From assembly GCA_964652205.1 (NCBI GenBank), contig CAZZAO010000041.1, positions 1 through 39,733 on the forward strand: a stretch of DNA of 39,733 nt, read 5' to 3'. Within the stretch, counting starts at the first letter, position 1, and every line of letters starts with the position of its first letter. The DNA is from ZC4RG36 sp964652205. GTDB lineage: Bacteria > Chloroflexota > Anaerolineae > Aggregatilineales > Phototrophicaceae. This document shows positions 32,235 through 39,733 of this stretch, piece by piece. Below the pieces are notes generated by a model, which searched no databases, had not been told where the DNA came from, and was given only the letters and a program-made list of their open reading frames with translations. The translations under genes were made by a program, and so were the position numbers.

Positions 32235-32561
32235 CCAGCGCCTCTCTGGCAGACAGAATCCCGCCACGGCGGAATCGTGCTTTCCCGGCAAAAACGATCA
32301 TACCATGATGAGTTCATGTCGGCGGTGCTGCTTGTGTAAGGATTTGATCGAATTTTGTATGGAAACGAGGCAAGCCGCCGAGAATTGAAGCTGGAGCAGC
32401 AGCCGAAAACAAACAGGGAGCCGATGGAGATTAACGATTGAATGCGGTAAATCCGACCTCGCCCCCTGTCCGCAAGCAGCGAGGGGGAGAAACGGCACTC
32501 GTGTGGCTCAATGGATCAAGTCAGGTTTTGCCTTCTCGATCATCAGTCGGAGCGCCCGCTG
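32235..32561 (-). promoter_or_regulatory. Leader and extended -10 promoter of the surface operon
   Basis: A stretch of 327 bases without a convincing gene. On the minus strand TGGTATGAT (about 32305-32297) is an extended -10 box, with start expected near 32290 and a leader of about 55 bases. The -10 lies in a small palindrome, ATCAT-ACC-ATGAT (32297-32309). A GC hairpin, CCTCGC to GCGAGG near 32457-32484, is likely part of the terminator of the response-regulator gene just upstream. Confidence 0.45.
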
Positions 32562-33275
32562 CTAGGGTGTTTCGGGCGTAAATTCTTCTTCGATATTGAT
32601 GTGTGCCTTGACGACATAGCCGCGACCGTGGCGCGACTGGATGATCTCCGGGCGCTCCGGGTCGATCTCCAGCTTGCGGCGCAGGTTGTGAATATGGTTA
32701 CGCACCAGCGCGGCATCGCCAACGCCATTCGGGTACTGCCAGACGCTGGCAAGCAGGTCGTCGGTCGAGTGCAGGCGATAGGGCGCGACGCACAGGAATT
32801 TGAGCAGGTCGAACTCAACGCGCGTCAGGATCACTTCCCGGTCATTGACAAAGACGCGGTAGGTGCTGGAGATAATGCGAACGCTCGATACTTCACTGTC
32901 GAGGAAGAACGAGCGGCGAATGTGCGCGCGGATGCGAGCGGTCAGCTCACGCGGGGCAAAGGGCTTGCGGATGTAATCGTCACCGCCTGCGTTGAGGGCT
33001 TCGGCCACGCTGTAGGGCGAATCCCGCCCGGTGACGAAGATAATCGGGATTGATGAGGTGATCGAGTCAGCCCGCAGGCGGCGGCAGAGTGTGAGTCCAT
33101 CCATCTCTGGAAGGACGGCGTCAATGACGAAAAGATCGGGCGTCACCGCCTCAACAACTTCGAGCGCCTCGCGCGCGGAATAGGCACGAATGACCGTATA
33201 GCCTTCCCGTCGAAGCACTAACTCAACCATATCCAGCGTTTGGGCGTCATCGTCCACGACAAGGATTTCATACAT
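32562..33275 (-). CDS. OmpR-family response regulator (1)
   Basis: The 237-residue product has a complete receiver (Asp 8-10 acidic pocket, phospho-acceptor Asp 52 in VIDAVLPEMDG, Thr 82, Lys 104 in YIRKPF) and a C-terminal winged helix ending in HIHNLRRKLEIDPERPEIIQ and GRGYVV. It would bind DNA as a phosphorylated dimer. The ATG at 33275 has no clear ribosome binding site. It is 126 bases downstream of response regulator 2, with its own promoter-like region in between. It lies upstream of the surface operon on the same strand. Confidence 0.92.
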   Translation of the reverse strand: MYEILVVDDDAQTLDMVELVLRREGYTVIRAYSAREALEVVEAVTPDLFVIDAVLPEMDGLTLCRRLRADSITSSIPIIFVTGRDSPYSVAEALNAGGDDYIRKPFAPRELTARIRAHIRRSFFLDSEVSSVRIISSTYRVFVNDREVILTRVEFDLLKFLCVAPYRLHSTDDLLASVWQYPNGVGDAALVRNHIHNLRRKLEIDPERPEIIQSRHGRGYVVKAHINIEEEFTPETP

Positions 33276-33310
33276 CGTTGTTGCTGCCTGTTTCCAATAT
33301 GACTCACACC

Positions 33311-33365
33311 TGTGAAAAGTATAACTTCACAATGGATGCTGCCGTGTCGATGGGATGTGAAAAGT
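33311..33365. promoter_or_regulatory. Repeated TGTGAAAAGT sites between the two response-regulator genes
   Basis: TGTGAAAAGT occurs at 33311-33320 and again at 33356-33365, exactly 45 bases apart. ACTTCACA at 33324-33331 forms an inverted repeat with the first copy. A related TGTGAAAAAC lies in the promoter of the PspA-like gene (37321-37312, minus strand). These are candidate binding sites for one of the OmpR-type regulators. TATACT on the minus strand (RC of 33318-33323) could be a -10 box. Confidence 0.45.
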
Positions 33366-33401
33366 TCATGAAATCGACTCAGTCAGCGGCAGTTACTGGC
33401 G

Positions 33402-34091
33402 TTATCCCGAAATCATGTAGCCGACACCGTGAATGGTGCGAATGTACTTGCGCCCCGATTCCTTCTCGATCTTCGAGCGCAGATTGCGGACGTGCGCGCG
33501 AACGAGGTCAGGATCGCCGGTATTCGGCGGGTATTCCCAGACGGCCTGAAGCAGGTGCGACGGCGACAACGCCTGATTGGGATGCTCCATCAGGTACCGC
33601 AGCAGCCGGTGTTCGGTCGAAGTCAACTGGATACAATCCGAGCCAACGAAGACCTGATAGGTGTCCGAGTCGAGGCGCAGGTCACTCAACTCGATGATGA
33701 CGCTGCTGTTCTTCTCGCGCGCGCCGCGCCGGATGAGCGCCGAGACGCGCGCCCGAAGCTCGGCCAGCTCAAACGGCTTGATGACGTAGTCATCGGCTCC
33801 GGCATCGAGGCCGATGACGATGTCGTCGGTGCTGCCTTTGGCGGTCAGGAACAGCACCGGCAGCGTGATAAAGCGGGAATCGCGCCGCAGTTTGCGGCAG
33901 ACGGTGACACCATCCATCTCCGGCATGATAATGTCGAGAATGAGCAGGTCAGGTATTTTCTGCTCCAGAATGGCGAGCGCCTGCGGGCCAGAGCTTGCCA
34001 GCGTGACTTCGTAGGCTTCATGCCTGAGCACGCGACCCAGCGTCTCAAGCACTTCAATATCATCGTCGACAGCTAAGATGTGCGGCGTCAT
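33402..34091 (-). CDS. OmpR-family response regulator (2)
   Basis: The 229-residue product starts MTPHILAVDDDIEVLETLGR, with an acidic pocket (Asp 9-11), phospho-acceptor Asp in LLILDIIMPEMDG, LFLTAKG and YVIKPFEL. The C-terminal winged helix ends in HVRNLRSKIEKESGRKYIRT and GVGYMISG. Its ATG overlaps the TAA stop of the histidine kinase (TAATG), so the two are translated together and this is the likely direct partner of the kinase. An open frame upstream of this ATG overlaps the kinase gene and was not used. Confidence 0.93.
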   Translation of the reverse strand: MTPHILAVDDDIEVLETLGRVLRHEAYEVTLASSGPQALAILEQKIPDLLILDIIMPEMDGVTVCRKLRRDSRFITLPVLFLTAKGSTDDIVIGLDAGADDYVIKPFELAELRARVSALIRRGAREKNSSVIIELSDLRLDSDTYQVFVGSDCIQLTSTEHRLLRYLMEHPNQALSPSHLLQAVWEYPPNTGDPDLVRAHVRNLRSKIEKESGRKYIRTIHGVGYMISG

Positions 34092-36697
34092 TATCCACCT
34101 CGTTGAATCGGTAACCTGACTAAAAATCGCGTTCCTGCGTCTTTTTCGCTCGATACGCTGATCGTGCCGCCGACACGCTCGACCACCTGGCGGCAAATAT
34201 GCAGTCCCAGCCCGGTTCCCTGCCCCACTGGCTTGGTGGTGAAAAAGGGTTTAAAAATCTCGCTGATGACGGACGGCGGGATGCCGCTGCCATTGTCCCA
34301 TACTGCGACCTCGATCCGCTCGTCGGTCGGGTTAAAACGAACTTCGATGCCCAGTTCCGCGCCCTGCTTTCCCTGCACGGCATCGTTACCGTTGAGGAGC
34401 AGGTTGAGCCAGACATCGTCCAGTTCGCCGGGGACGGCCAGCACGGGCGGGAGCGCCTCGGTTGGCACGCGAACGGTCATCGCCACGCGGGCGCGCTCGA
34501 TGTGCGCCTTCACCAGATCGACGATCTCGATCACGGTCGTCGTGACGTTGATCGGCTCCATGCTGGCGTCAGCCGAGGGCATCCGCGCTGTCGCCAGCAG
34601 GCGGCGGACGACACCGGCAGCGCGCTTACCGGAACGATGGATGGCGTTCAATTGCTCGACGCGCGGCGAGTCGGACGTCTCACTGAGCAGCATCAACTCG
34701 GTATCGAGAACGATAGTCGTCAGCGGGTTATTGATCTGATGGGCGACGGCAGCGGCCATTTCGCCCATGGCCGACAACCGCGCGGTCTGCACCAGCCTAT
34801 CCTGCGTCTCGCGCAGTTCCTTCAGACTCAACTCAAGATCGTGGACGAGATGGGCGTTGTCGAGCGCGGTCGCCGCCTGACCGACCACCGCGCGGGCGAC
34901 GTCCACTTCGCGGGCGGAAAACGGCGTCCCGCGTTCCGAATCGGCGAACAAGACCACGCCAGCCACCTGCCCGCGATTGACAAGCGGAACCGCCATCGCC
35001 GCGCGGCTGTGGGTGTAATCGAGCAGTTGGACCGCGCTTTCGGGCGGATTCTGGTCACGCTGCTCATTGAACGGAACCTGTGTTTCCATTGCCAGGCGCA
35101 GATCAGGAAAATCGTCGAGGGCGATTCCGGGCTGCGGCGACGAGACCCAGACGCTCGAACCGCAGGCCAGACGCGCGCGCAGCGACCGATCTCGCGGCGT
35201 GTACTGAACGATCTCGCACCAGTCCGCGCCGAGCACCGCGCGCATCTGCTCGGCAAGCTCAAACAGCGCATCCATGTCCGGCGTGGCCGCGCGATCCATC
35301 AGCGGCGTCAGCACATCCCAGGCCAGGGCGTGCGCCTTGCCGAGGATCGCCCCGCTGTCCGGCGAGGCAGCAGGCGGTCGGTTATAGGCGGCCAGCACCG
35401 CGCCAAGTGTTTCGCGCACCGTGCCAACCGGCATCACCATCAATACCTGAATGCCCCCACGCGCCGAGTCAGGCACTTCCGTCTCGAAGTCAGGCAGGTT
35501 GCGCGTGAGCACCAGCGCCTGTCCATTTTCGAGCGCGGTACGAATCTTCGGGCGGCGGTCAAGCTGAATCAGCGTCTCGAAGCCGCGCCGCCAGACCATC
35601 CGCTGATAGCGCGCCAGCGTTTGCAGGCGATTGGTCTCGCCGTTCCATTCGAGAATATCGGTGCGACCGACGCCGAGGACTTCGGCCAACTGCTGGCAGA
35701 CATTCGGCAGCGTCCGGTCGAGCGACATCGACGAGTTGATGACCTCACTGGCATCAACCATCGCCGTCAGCTCACGGGCGCGTTTGACGCTGTCCTCGTG
35801 GATACGGGCATTCTCGATGGCAATCGCGGCATACGAAGCCAGACTGAGCAGCAGCTCCTGATGGCGGGTAGTGAAAACATTGTGCTTGAGCTTGTTGTTG
35901 ACGCCGAGGACGCCGATGCACTTGCCCTTGAGGACAATCGGCACATAGAGCAGCGCGTTGACGAAATATTCGGTCTTGACCTTCTGCGGCCCCTGCTCGG
36001 CGATGCGGAGCGGCTCGCCCCGGTTGAAAACCACGCCCGCCAGCGTATCGGTTGTGCGGATGCTGAAATTCCGGGCAGCGTCCGAGTCGATCCCGACTTT
36101 GGCGCGCAAAACAAGCTGCCCCGGCTCATCGTCGTCCGGCAGCAGGATCATGCCTTCTTCGGCATTCGTCAGATGGCGCGCCGCTTCGACCACGCGGTTG
36201 AGCACCTCGCTCAGATTGAGGACTTCAGTCAGCGAGCGGCTGAGCGCGAACAATGCCTGAATTTCGGCGATCCGCTGTAAATTCTCGTCACGCTCGATAA
36301 TGGTATCGTCAATCGCCAGCGGTTTGGTTTTCAGTTCGGGGATTTTGAGCGCCTGCATGACGTTCTGCTGGATCAGCTCGTCTTCGAGGACGGTGACGAT
36401 CTGATCCGCCCCGGCATCTCTGGCAACCACCGTGTCGCCGTTCGTCGCAATGGCAATGATTGGCGGATGCTCGACGTTCCGCATCATGCTGACCAGCGTC
36501 GGCGTGCCGGTCTGGCGGTCGATCATCTCGGCATCGACCATCGCCAGATCGTGCTTGACGTGACTGAAAGCGTAGCTGGCGTCCTTATGGCTGTAGGCGC
36601 TGTAGATCGAGAATCCCTTTCCCTTCAGCGCGTGCTGCACTTTGACGACAATCTCGTAATCGCTGGCAACCACCAGAACAAGTCGTTCGTTCATCAT
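34091..36697 (-). CDS. Multi-GAF histidine kinase with degenerate N-terminal receiver
   Basis: The roughly 868-residue kinase has these parts in order. The first is a receiver-like domain (about 1-120) that keeps an Asp at the acceptor place (MVDAE, residue 55) but lacks the acidic pair (VVASDYE) and the Lys (VTVLEDE). Three GAF-type domains follow (about 140-300, 310-470, 475-630). Then come a phospho-acceptor helix with VAHQINNPLT (His near 653) and an ATPase domain with NLLLNGNDAV, DNGSGIPP, FFTTKPVGQGTGLGL. There is no membrane segment, so it senses cytoplasmic ligands, redox state or light. A TTG at 36706 and ATGs at 36697 and 36694 are start options; none has a clear ribosome binding site, and the gene follows the PspA-like gene closely. 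The last codon overlaps the start of response regulator 2. Confidence 0.9.
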   Translation of the reverse strand: MMNERLVLVVASDYEIVVKVQHALKGKGFSIYSAYSHKDASYAFSHVKHDLAMVDAEMIDRQTGTPTLVSMMRNVEHPPIIAIATNGDTVVARDAGADQIVTVLEDELIQQNVMQALKIPELKTKPLAIDDTIIERDENLQRIAEIQALFALSRSLTEVLNLSEVLNRVVEAARHLTNAEEGMILLPDDDEPGQLVLRAKVGIDSDAARNFSIRTTDTLAGVVFNRGEPLRIAEQGPQKVKTEYFVNALLYVPIVLKGKCIGVLGVNNKLKHNVFTTRHQELLLSLASYAAIAIENARIHEDSVKRARELTAMVDASEVINSSMSLDRTLPNVCQQLAEVLGVGRTDILEWNGETNRLQTLARYQRMVWRRGFETLIQLDRRPKIRTALENGQALVLTRNLPDFETEVPDSARGGIQVLMVMPVGTVRETLGAVLAAYNRPPAASPDSGAILGKAHALAWDVLTPLMDRAATPDMDALFELAEQMRAVLGADWCEIVQYTPRDRSLRARLACGSSVWVSSPQPGIALDDFPDLRLAMETQVPFNEQRDQNPPESAVQLLDYTHSRAAMAVPLVNRGQVAGVVLFADSERGTPFSAREVDVARAVVGQAATALDNAHLVHDLELSLKELRETQDRLVQTARLSAMGEMAAAVAHQINNPLTTIVLDTELMLLSETSDSPRVEQLNAIHRSGKRAAGVVRRLLATARMPSADASMEPINVTTTVIEIVDLVKAHIERARVAMTVRVPTEALPPVLAVPGELDDVWLNLLLNGNDAVQGKQGAELGIEVRFNPTDERIEVAVWDNGSGIPPSVISEIFKPFFTTKPVGQGTGLGLHICRQVVERVGGTISVSSEKDAGTRFLVRLPIQRGG

Positions 36698-36713
36698 TGA
36701 GGCCAACTACACT

Positions 36714-37298
36714 TTATTTACTGAGCCGCTGACGGCGATTTTCGAGGTCATCATCGACAGCCTGATCGTCAACCGAGTCAGGCGCGGACGGCGCGGCAGC
36801 ATCCTGAGCGGCAATCGTGCTGCCGAGCGCAGAGATCGTCTCACGCGCATCCCGCAGCACGTCACTCAGGCCGGGCGCGGGTGTCGGCGTTTCGGTCGCC
36901 TGCGCGCGCCGGGCATCCGCCACGGCAGCATCAAGCTGATTGACGCGCTGAATTAATTCCTGCGTCACCCGCTGATGATCGCGCAGGTCGGACGCAGCGA
37001 TTGTCTGGCGCAGCTGCGCTCGCTGCATCTGCTCGACGGCATAGCGGGCGGCGGCGTCATCGCTGGCCGCAACGGCACGATCAGCCTCAGCATCCCACTG
37101 AGCCACTTCGGCATTGAGCGCGCTCAGACGAGCCTTCAGCTCATCCTCGTAGGCCAGGGCTTCGTTAATAGCCTGCCGCAGCCGACCAACATCGCGCTCG
37201 GCAGCGCGGCTCAAGGGCGGTGATGACGGGTCATGCCGCTCGCCGGGGTTCAAGCTGGAGCGCAGCAGGATATTGAGTTTTTTCAACAACTCGATCAT
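36714..37298 (-). CDS. PspA/IM30-like coiled-coil protein
   Basis: The 194-residue product starts MIELLKKLNILLRSSLNPGE, an amphipathic helix as in PspA/IM30 proteins, followed by long charged coiled coil (INEALAYEDELKARLSALNA, AEADRAVAASDDAAARYAVE) and a low-complexity C-terminus rich in Ala, Asp and Pro. It resembles the membrane-stress family that coats damaged inner membrane, but it is shorter than the usual 220 residues and divergent. Being first in an operon with a kinase and a regulator, it may report envelope stress to them. The promoter places the -10 box six bases from the ATG. Confidence 0.65.
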   Translation of the reverse strand: MIELLKKLNILLRSSLNPGERHDPSSPPLSRAAERDVGRLRQAINEALAYEDELKARLSALNAEVAQWDAEADRAVAASDDAAARYAVEQMQRAQLRQTIAASDLRDHQRVTQELIQRVNQLDAAVADARRAQATETPTPAPGLSDVLRDARETISALGSTIAAQDAAAPSAPDSVDDQAVDDDLENRRQRLSK

Positions 37299-37304
37299 GC
37301 CCTC

Positions 37305-37333
37305 ATTATATGTTTTTCACAGTAAACAGCAAA
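37305..37333 (-). promoter_or_regulatory. Promoter of the PspA-kinase-regulator operon, probably leaderless
   Basis: On the minus strand TTTGCT (37333-37328) and a consensus TATAAT (37310-37305) have a 17-base spacer, and six bases separate TATAAT from the ATG at 37298. The spacer contains TGTGAAAAAC (37321-37312), related to the repeats between the two response-regulator genes. Confidence 0.6.
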
Positions 37334-37337
37334 AGCG

Positions 37338-38849
37338 TCACGAGCAATCGTTTTCCCAGTTCAGCCGATAGACTGTCATCCCCGGCTCAGCGAGCGAGCG
37401 TGAGGTTGCGCCGCCGGGCGTGAAGAGCGGGCAAAGCCGGGGCGCGCCGCTGTGCTGATCGGGGATTTGACCGGGAAACGCCAGCAGATAGCGCGCGCCA
37501 CGCTGACGCAGCAGCGCCCATAAAGCGGGGCCATCATGAAGGATCGGCACGACTTCAGGGCTGACTAACCCGGCCAGATCGACTAGCGGACGAGGCGCGA
37601 AGTAGCCGACTGCGCCGATGTCATGCACCGCCAGCAGGTCGGACGGCGGGATGTGGGCGGCAATCCACTGCGCCGAAGCGACCATTTCTTCATTAATAAT
37701 AGCCGCATCCTGCCGATAAGCCCCATGACCAATGACACCAGCCGACCCTATCAAGATCATAACTATTGCCAGCGCCAGCGAACGCGCCAGCACGCGGGGC
37801 AGCAGCGACCGACGCGCGCCATCAAGCAGCCACGCTGTGCCGATGACGCCGCAGACGAGGTAAGCGGGCAGCGCGGGCATCCCATAGCGCCCATGCTGAT
37901 AGGCGGCGGGCAGGCGCGCGGCATACAGGGCGATCAGCGCGAGCGGCCAAACGATCAGCAGCAGAGCGAAAACGGCCTCGCGGCACGGTCGCCGGAGCGC
38001 GCCGACGACAAACGCGACTGCGCCGGGGACGAACAACAGCGCCGACCCTGCCGCCAGCGGCGTCACCATCGCCAGCAGGCGCGCCAGATAGGGCTGCACC
38101 AGCAGCGGCGCATACTCGGCCTGTTTGGCGGCGGCGGTGTCCGGCAGCAGGCCGCCAGTCAGGCGCAAATTGTAGGCGGCGTAAGGCGCGGTCACGGCAG
38201 CGAAGCCCAGCGCCGCGCCGACGCCCCAGATGACGGCTCGACGCGGGGAGACGATCAGCAGCGCCAGCCCGCACAGCCCGGCCAGCAGAATGGCTTCAGG
38301 CCGAGTCAGCGTGGCGAGACCAGCGACGATACCGAACAGCAGGCCGCGCCCCCCAACGCGGATCGAAGCTGCGCGGCGCGAGTCAGCTTCGCGCCAGACG
38401 AGCGCGATCAGCGCCAGCGTCCACAGGCCAAACAGCATCGTCTCCATGCCCGACGCCGCCGCCCAGATCAGATGCCATTCGAGGATCACGGCCAACCCGG
38501 CTGCCGCGCCGATCCAGCGGCGACCGGGAATGACACGCTCAGCCAGCCGCGCCGCGATCATACCGGTCAGCGCCAGCGCGACGACGCCGAGGCCATTCGT
38601 CCAGATGATGTAAGGCAGGCCGAGCCGATAGCCTGCCGCCAGCAGCAGCGTATACAGCGGCGAGGTCGAGGCGGCGCTCGGCTGGCCGGGGACAAAGGCC
38701 CAGACGCCCGTCAGCGCCAGATTGCGCCCATAGGTCTGGTGAATCCAGCTATCGTCGAGCGGGAAGCCGCCACCTGCTCCGGCAGCGTAGTAGACGACGC
38801 AGGCCGCCGCGACGGCCAGCAGGACGAGATCACGGCGGCGTAATCGCAT
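37338..38849 (-). CDS. Polytopic membrane glycosyltransferase-like protein (GT39/ArnT type)
   Basis: The 503-residue product has roughly ten or more hydrophobic segments. The first extracellular loop, GGFPLDDSWIHQTYGRNLAL, carries the acidic pair (DD) typical of the catalytic site in GT-C glycosyltransferases that use lipid-linked sugars, and the C-terminal part (from about 390) is a soluble domain with HDIGAVGYFAPRPLVDLAGL. Similar proteins transfer sugars to proteins or lipids outside the membrane. Its 5' end overlaps the upstream gene by 20 bases, so the two are coupled. A sugar acceptor cannot be named; the Thr-rich surface proteins in this window are possible targets. Confidence 0.75.
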   Translation of the reverse strand: MRLRRRDLVLLAVAAACVVYYAAGAGGGFPLDDSWIHQTYGRNLALTGVWAFVPGQPSAASTSPLYTLLLAAGYRLGLPYIIWTNGLGVVALALTGMIAARLAERVIPGRRWIGAAAGLAVILEWHLIWAAASGMETMLFGLWTLALIALVWREADSRRAASIRVGGRGLLFGIVAGLATLTRPEAILLAGLCGLALLIVSPRRAVIWGVGAALGFAAVTAPYAAYNLRLTGGLLPDTAAAKQAEYAPLLVQPYLARLLAMVTPLAAGSALLFVPGAVAFVVGALRRPCREAVFALLLIVWPLALIALYAARLPAAYQHGRYGMPALPAYLVCGVIGTAWLLDGARRSLLPRVLARSLALAIVMILIGSAGVIGHGAYRQDAAIINEEMVASAQWIAAHIPPSDLLAVHDIGAVGYFAPRPLVDLAGLVSPEVVPILHDGPALWALLRQRGARYLLAFPGQIPDQHSGAPRLCPLFTPGGATSRSLAEPGMTVYRLNWENDCS

Positions 38850-39733
38850 ACAGCCTCGCGTCAGGAATGGCGAGCGGGATCGGCGTCAGGAAAGCGGGCG
38901 TCGAGTCGAACAGCGGCCAGAGCGGCGACGGCGTCCCCGACCGTGACTCAAGCAGCAGGTAGCCGACGCCGTACTGCCGGGCGATAATCGGGATGATGGC
39001 GGGCGGCTCGTTGGGCAGCACCACGCCGCCGCGCCCGGTGAAATAGTAAAGCGCAGCGGGATCGTTGACCATCACGCGGGCATCGGCGGGGAGCGCGGCG
39101 TCCAGCGCCGTGTAGAGCGGCGGCTCGCCCGCGCTGACGCGCCCGCCGAGGCCAATGCTCAGGCTGAGGACGACGGCGACGGCCAGCAGCGCCGCCGAGA
39201 AAAACCATTTGGCGCTGGCAGCATCCCAACGGCGACGACGACGCGCGGCCCAATCGACGATGGAATCGAGTCCGGCGACGCCGAGCGCCGCCCACCACGG
39301 CACGAGCGCCGCCGCCGAATGGAATAGACCGCCGCGATAGCCGGGAAAGGCAAAGATGAAGGTCATGACAAGAAACAGGCCGAGCGCGTAGAGCCAGAAG
39401 GCGCGCAAAAACGGCTGCCGCCGCCGAAGCCAGAGGCCGATGAGCATCAGCGGCGTCAGCACGATCATCCCCTGTTCGGCGACGAAACGCAGCAGGTTGT
39501 TACTCAGAGCTTCCCAACGGGTCGCCAGCATGGCATCGAGTCCGGTCGCCAGCAAGGTCGCAGGCGTCGAGCGCGGCGGGTAGTCGAACAGGTCATTGTA
39601 TTCAGCGAACCAGATGCCTTGAGTCCCGCCGACCGGGAGCGGCGTGCCGATGACCGTCTGGTTACGGATGAACCACGGAGCCATGACGATCAGGTAGGCG
39701 AGCGTCATGAGGATGAGGAGCTTGATCCGAAGG
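38830..39733 (-). CDS. Polytopic membrane protein, glycosyltransferase-like, C-terminal part (5' end outside window)
   Basis: The frame is open past the window edge. The visible part has several hydrophobic segments (LIVMAPWFIRNQTVIGTPLP, MIVLTPLMLIGLWL, LFLVMTFIFAFPGYRGGLFH) and a soluble C-terminus with ALPADARVMVNDPAALYYFT, which resembles the end of the downstream gene's product and of GT39-type proteins. The first catalytic loop would lie in the missing part. It overlaps the downstream gene by 20 bases. The pair probably works on related sugars. Confidence 0.7.
   Translation of the reverse strand, partial: LRIKLLILMTLAYLIVMAPWFIRNQTVIGTPLPVGGTQGIWFAEYNDLFDYPPRSTPATLLATGLDAMLATRWEALSNNLLRFVAEQGMIVLTPLMLIGLWLRRRQPFLRAFWLYALGLFLVMTFIFAFPGYRGGLFHSAAALVPWWAALGVAGLDSIVDWAARRRRRWDAASAKWFFSAALLAVAVVLSLSIGLGGRVSAGEPPLYTALDAALPADARVMVNDPAALYYFTGRGGVVLPNEPPAIIPIIARQYGVGYLLLESRSGTPSPLWPLFDSTPAFLTPIPLAIPDARLYAITPP

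Noticed and set aside
34199..36280. A 693-codon plus-strand open frame opposite the histidine kinase
   Set aside because: Same reason: antisense of a kinase whose GAF, His-box and ATPase motifs are all recognisable.

Overview
The window is GC-rich DNA that most resembles a Chloroflexota bacterium of the Anaerolineae type. The evidence is the long Thr/Pro/Ser repeats of the TFTPTFTPS kind, the Tad-type pseudopilin-like proteins, a DHH-CBS-CCA-transferase fusion, a DUF1800/DUF1501 pair and DUF2085. The lineage is an inference from gene content; there is no rRNA. No tRNA, CRISPR array, insertion sequence or phage gene was seen. Two runs of exactly ten N (3639-3648 and 6289-6298) are scaffold gaps that break two otherwise normal genes.

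Layout. 1-3991 (+): the end of a GH2-type glycoside hydrolase, an MFS exporter and an amidohydrolase, closed by a perfect hairpin shared with the convergent gene. 4039-7848 (-): a siderophore-type binding protein with a leader that can fold over its own ribosome binding site, a phytoene-desaturase-like FAD oxidoreductase, a phosphoribosyltransferase and a small unknown protein. 8157-12733 (-): a DUF1800-DUF1501 pair of Tat-exported proteins and an M1-like lipoprotein peptidase. 12906-20960 (+): a UbiA prenyltransferase, a small membrane protein, a shrunken family-5 binding-protein lipoprotein, a 7-base tandem repeat, the DHH-CBS-CCA fusion, a GNAT acetyltransferase, a cupin, a molybdopterin oxidoreductase and an L,D-transpeptidase-like protein without the usual catalytic motif. 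21155-24140 (+): an extracytoplasmic thiol-redox operon (CcdA-TlpA fusion, TlpA, DUF2085).

24404-32234 (-): an operon of three large surface proteins, each with a TadE/TadG-type N-terminal membrane anchor: a TadE-like protein, a TadG-like protein with a von Willebrand A domain, and a 1251-residue protein with two homologous ectodomains and two Thr-rich stalks. 32562-37298 (-): upstream on the same strand is a regulatory set of a PspA-like coiled-coil protein, a GAF-rich histidine kinase with a degenerate receiver, and two OmpR-type response regulators. A TGTGAAAA motif lies at both promoters of this set. 37338-39733 (-): two polytopic glycosyltransferase-like membrane proteins, the last cut by the window edge.

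The most promising unit is 24404-37298: a sensory and regulatory set placed directly upstream of three anchored surface proteins, with no Tad secretion machinery in view. Two promoters in the window (before 15439 and 37298) place the -10 box six bases from the ATG, which suggests leaderless mRNAs.
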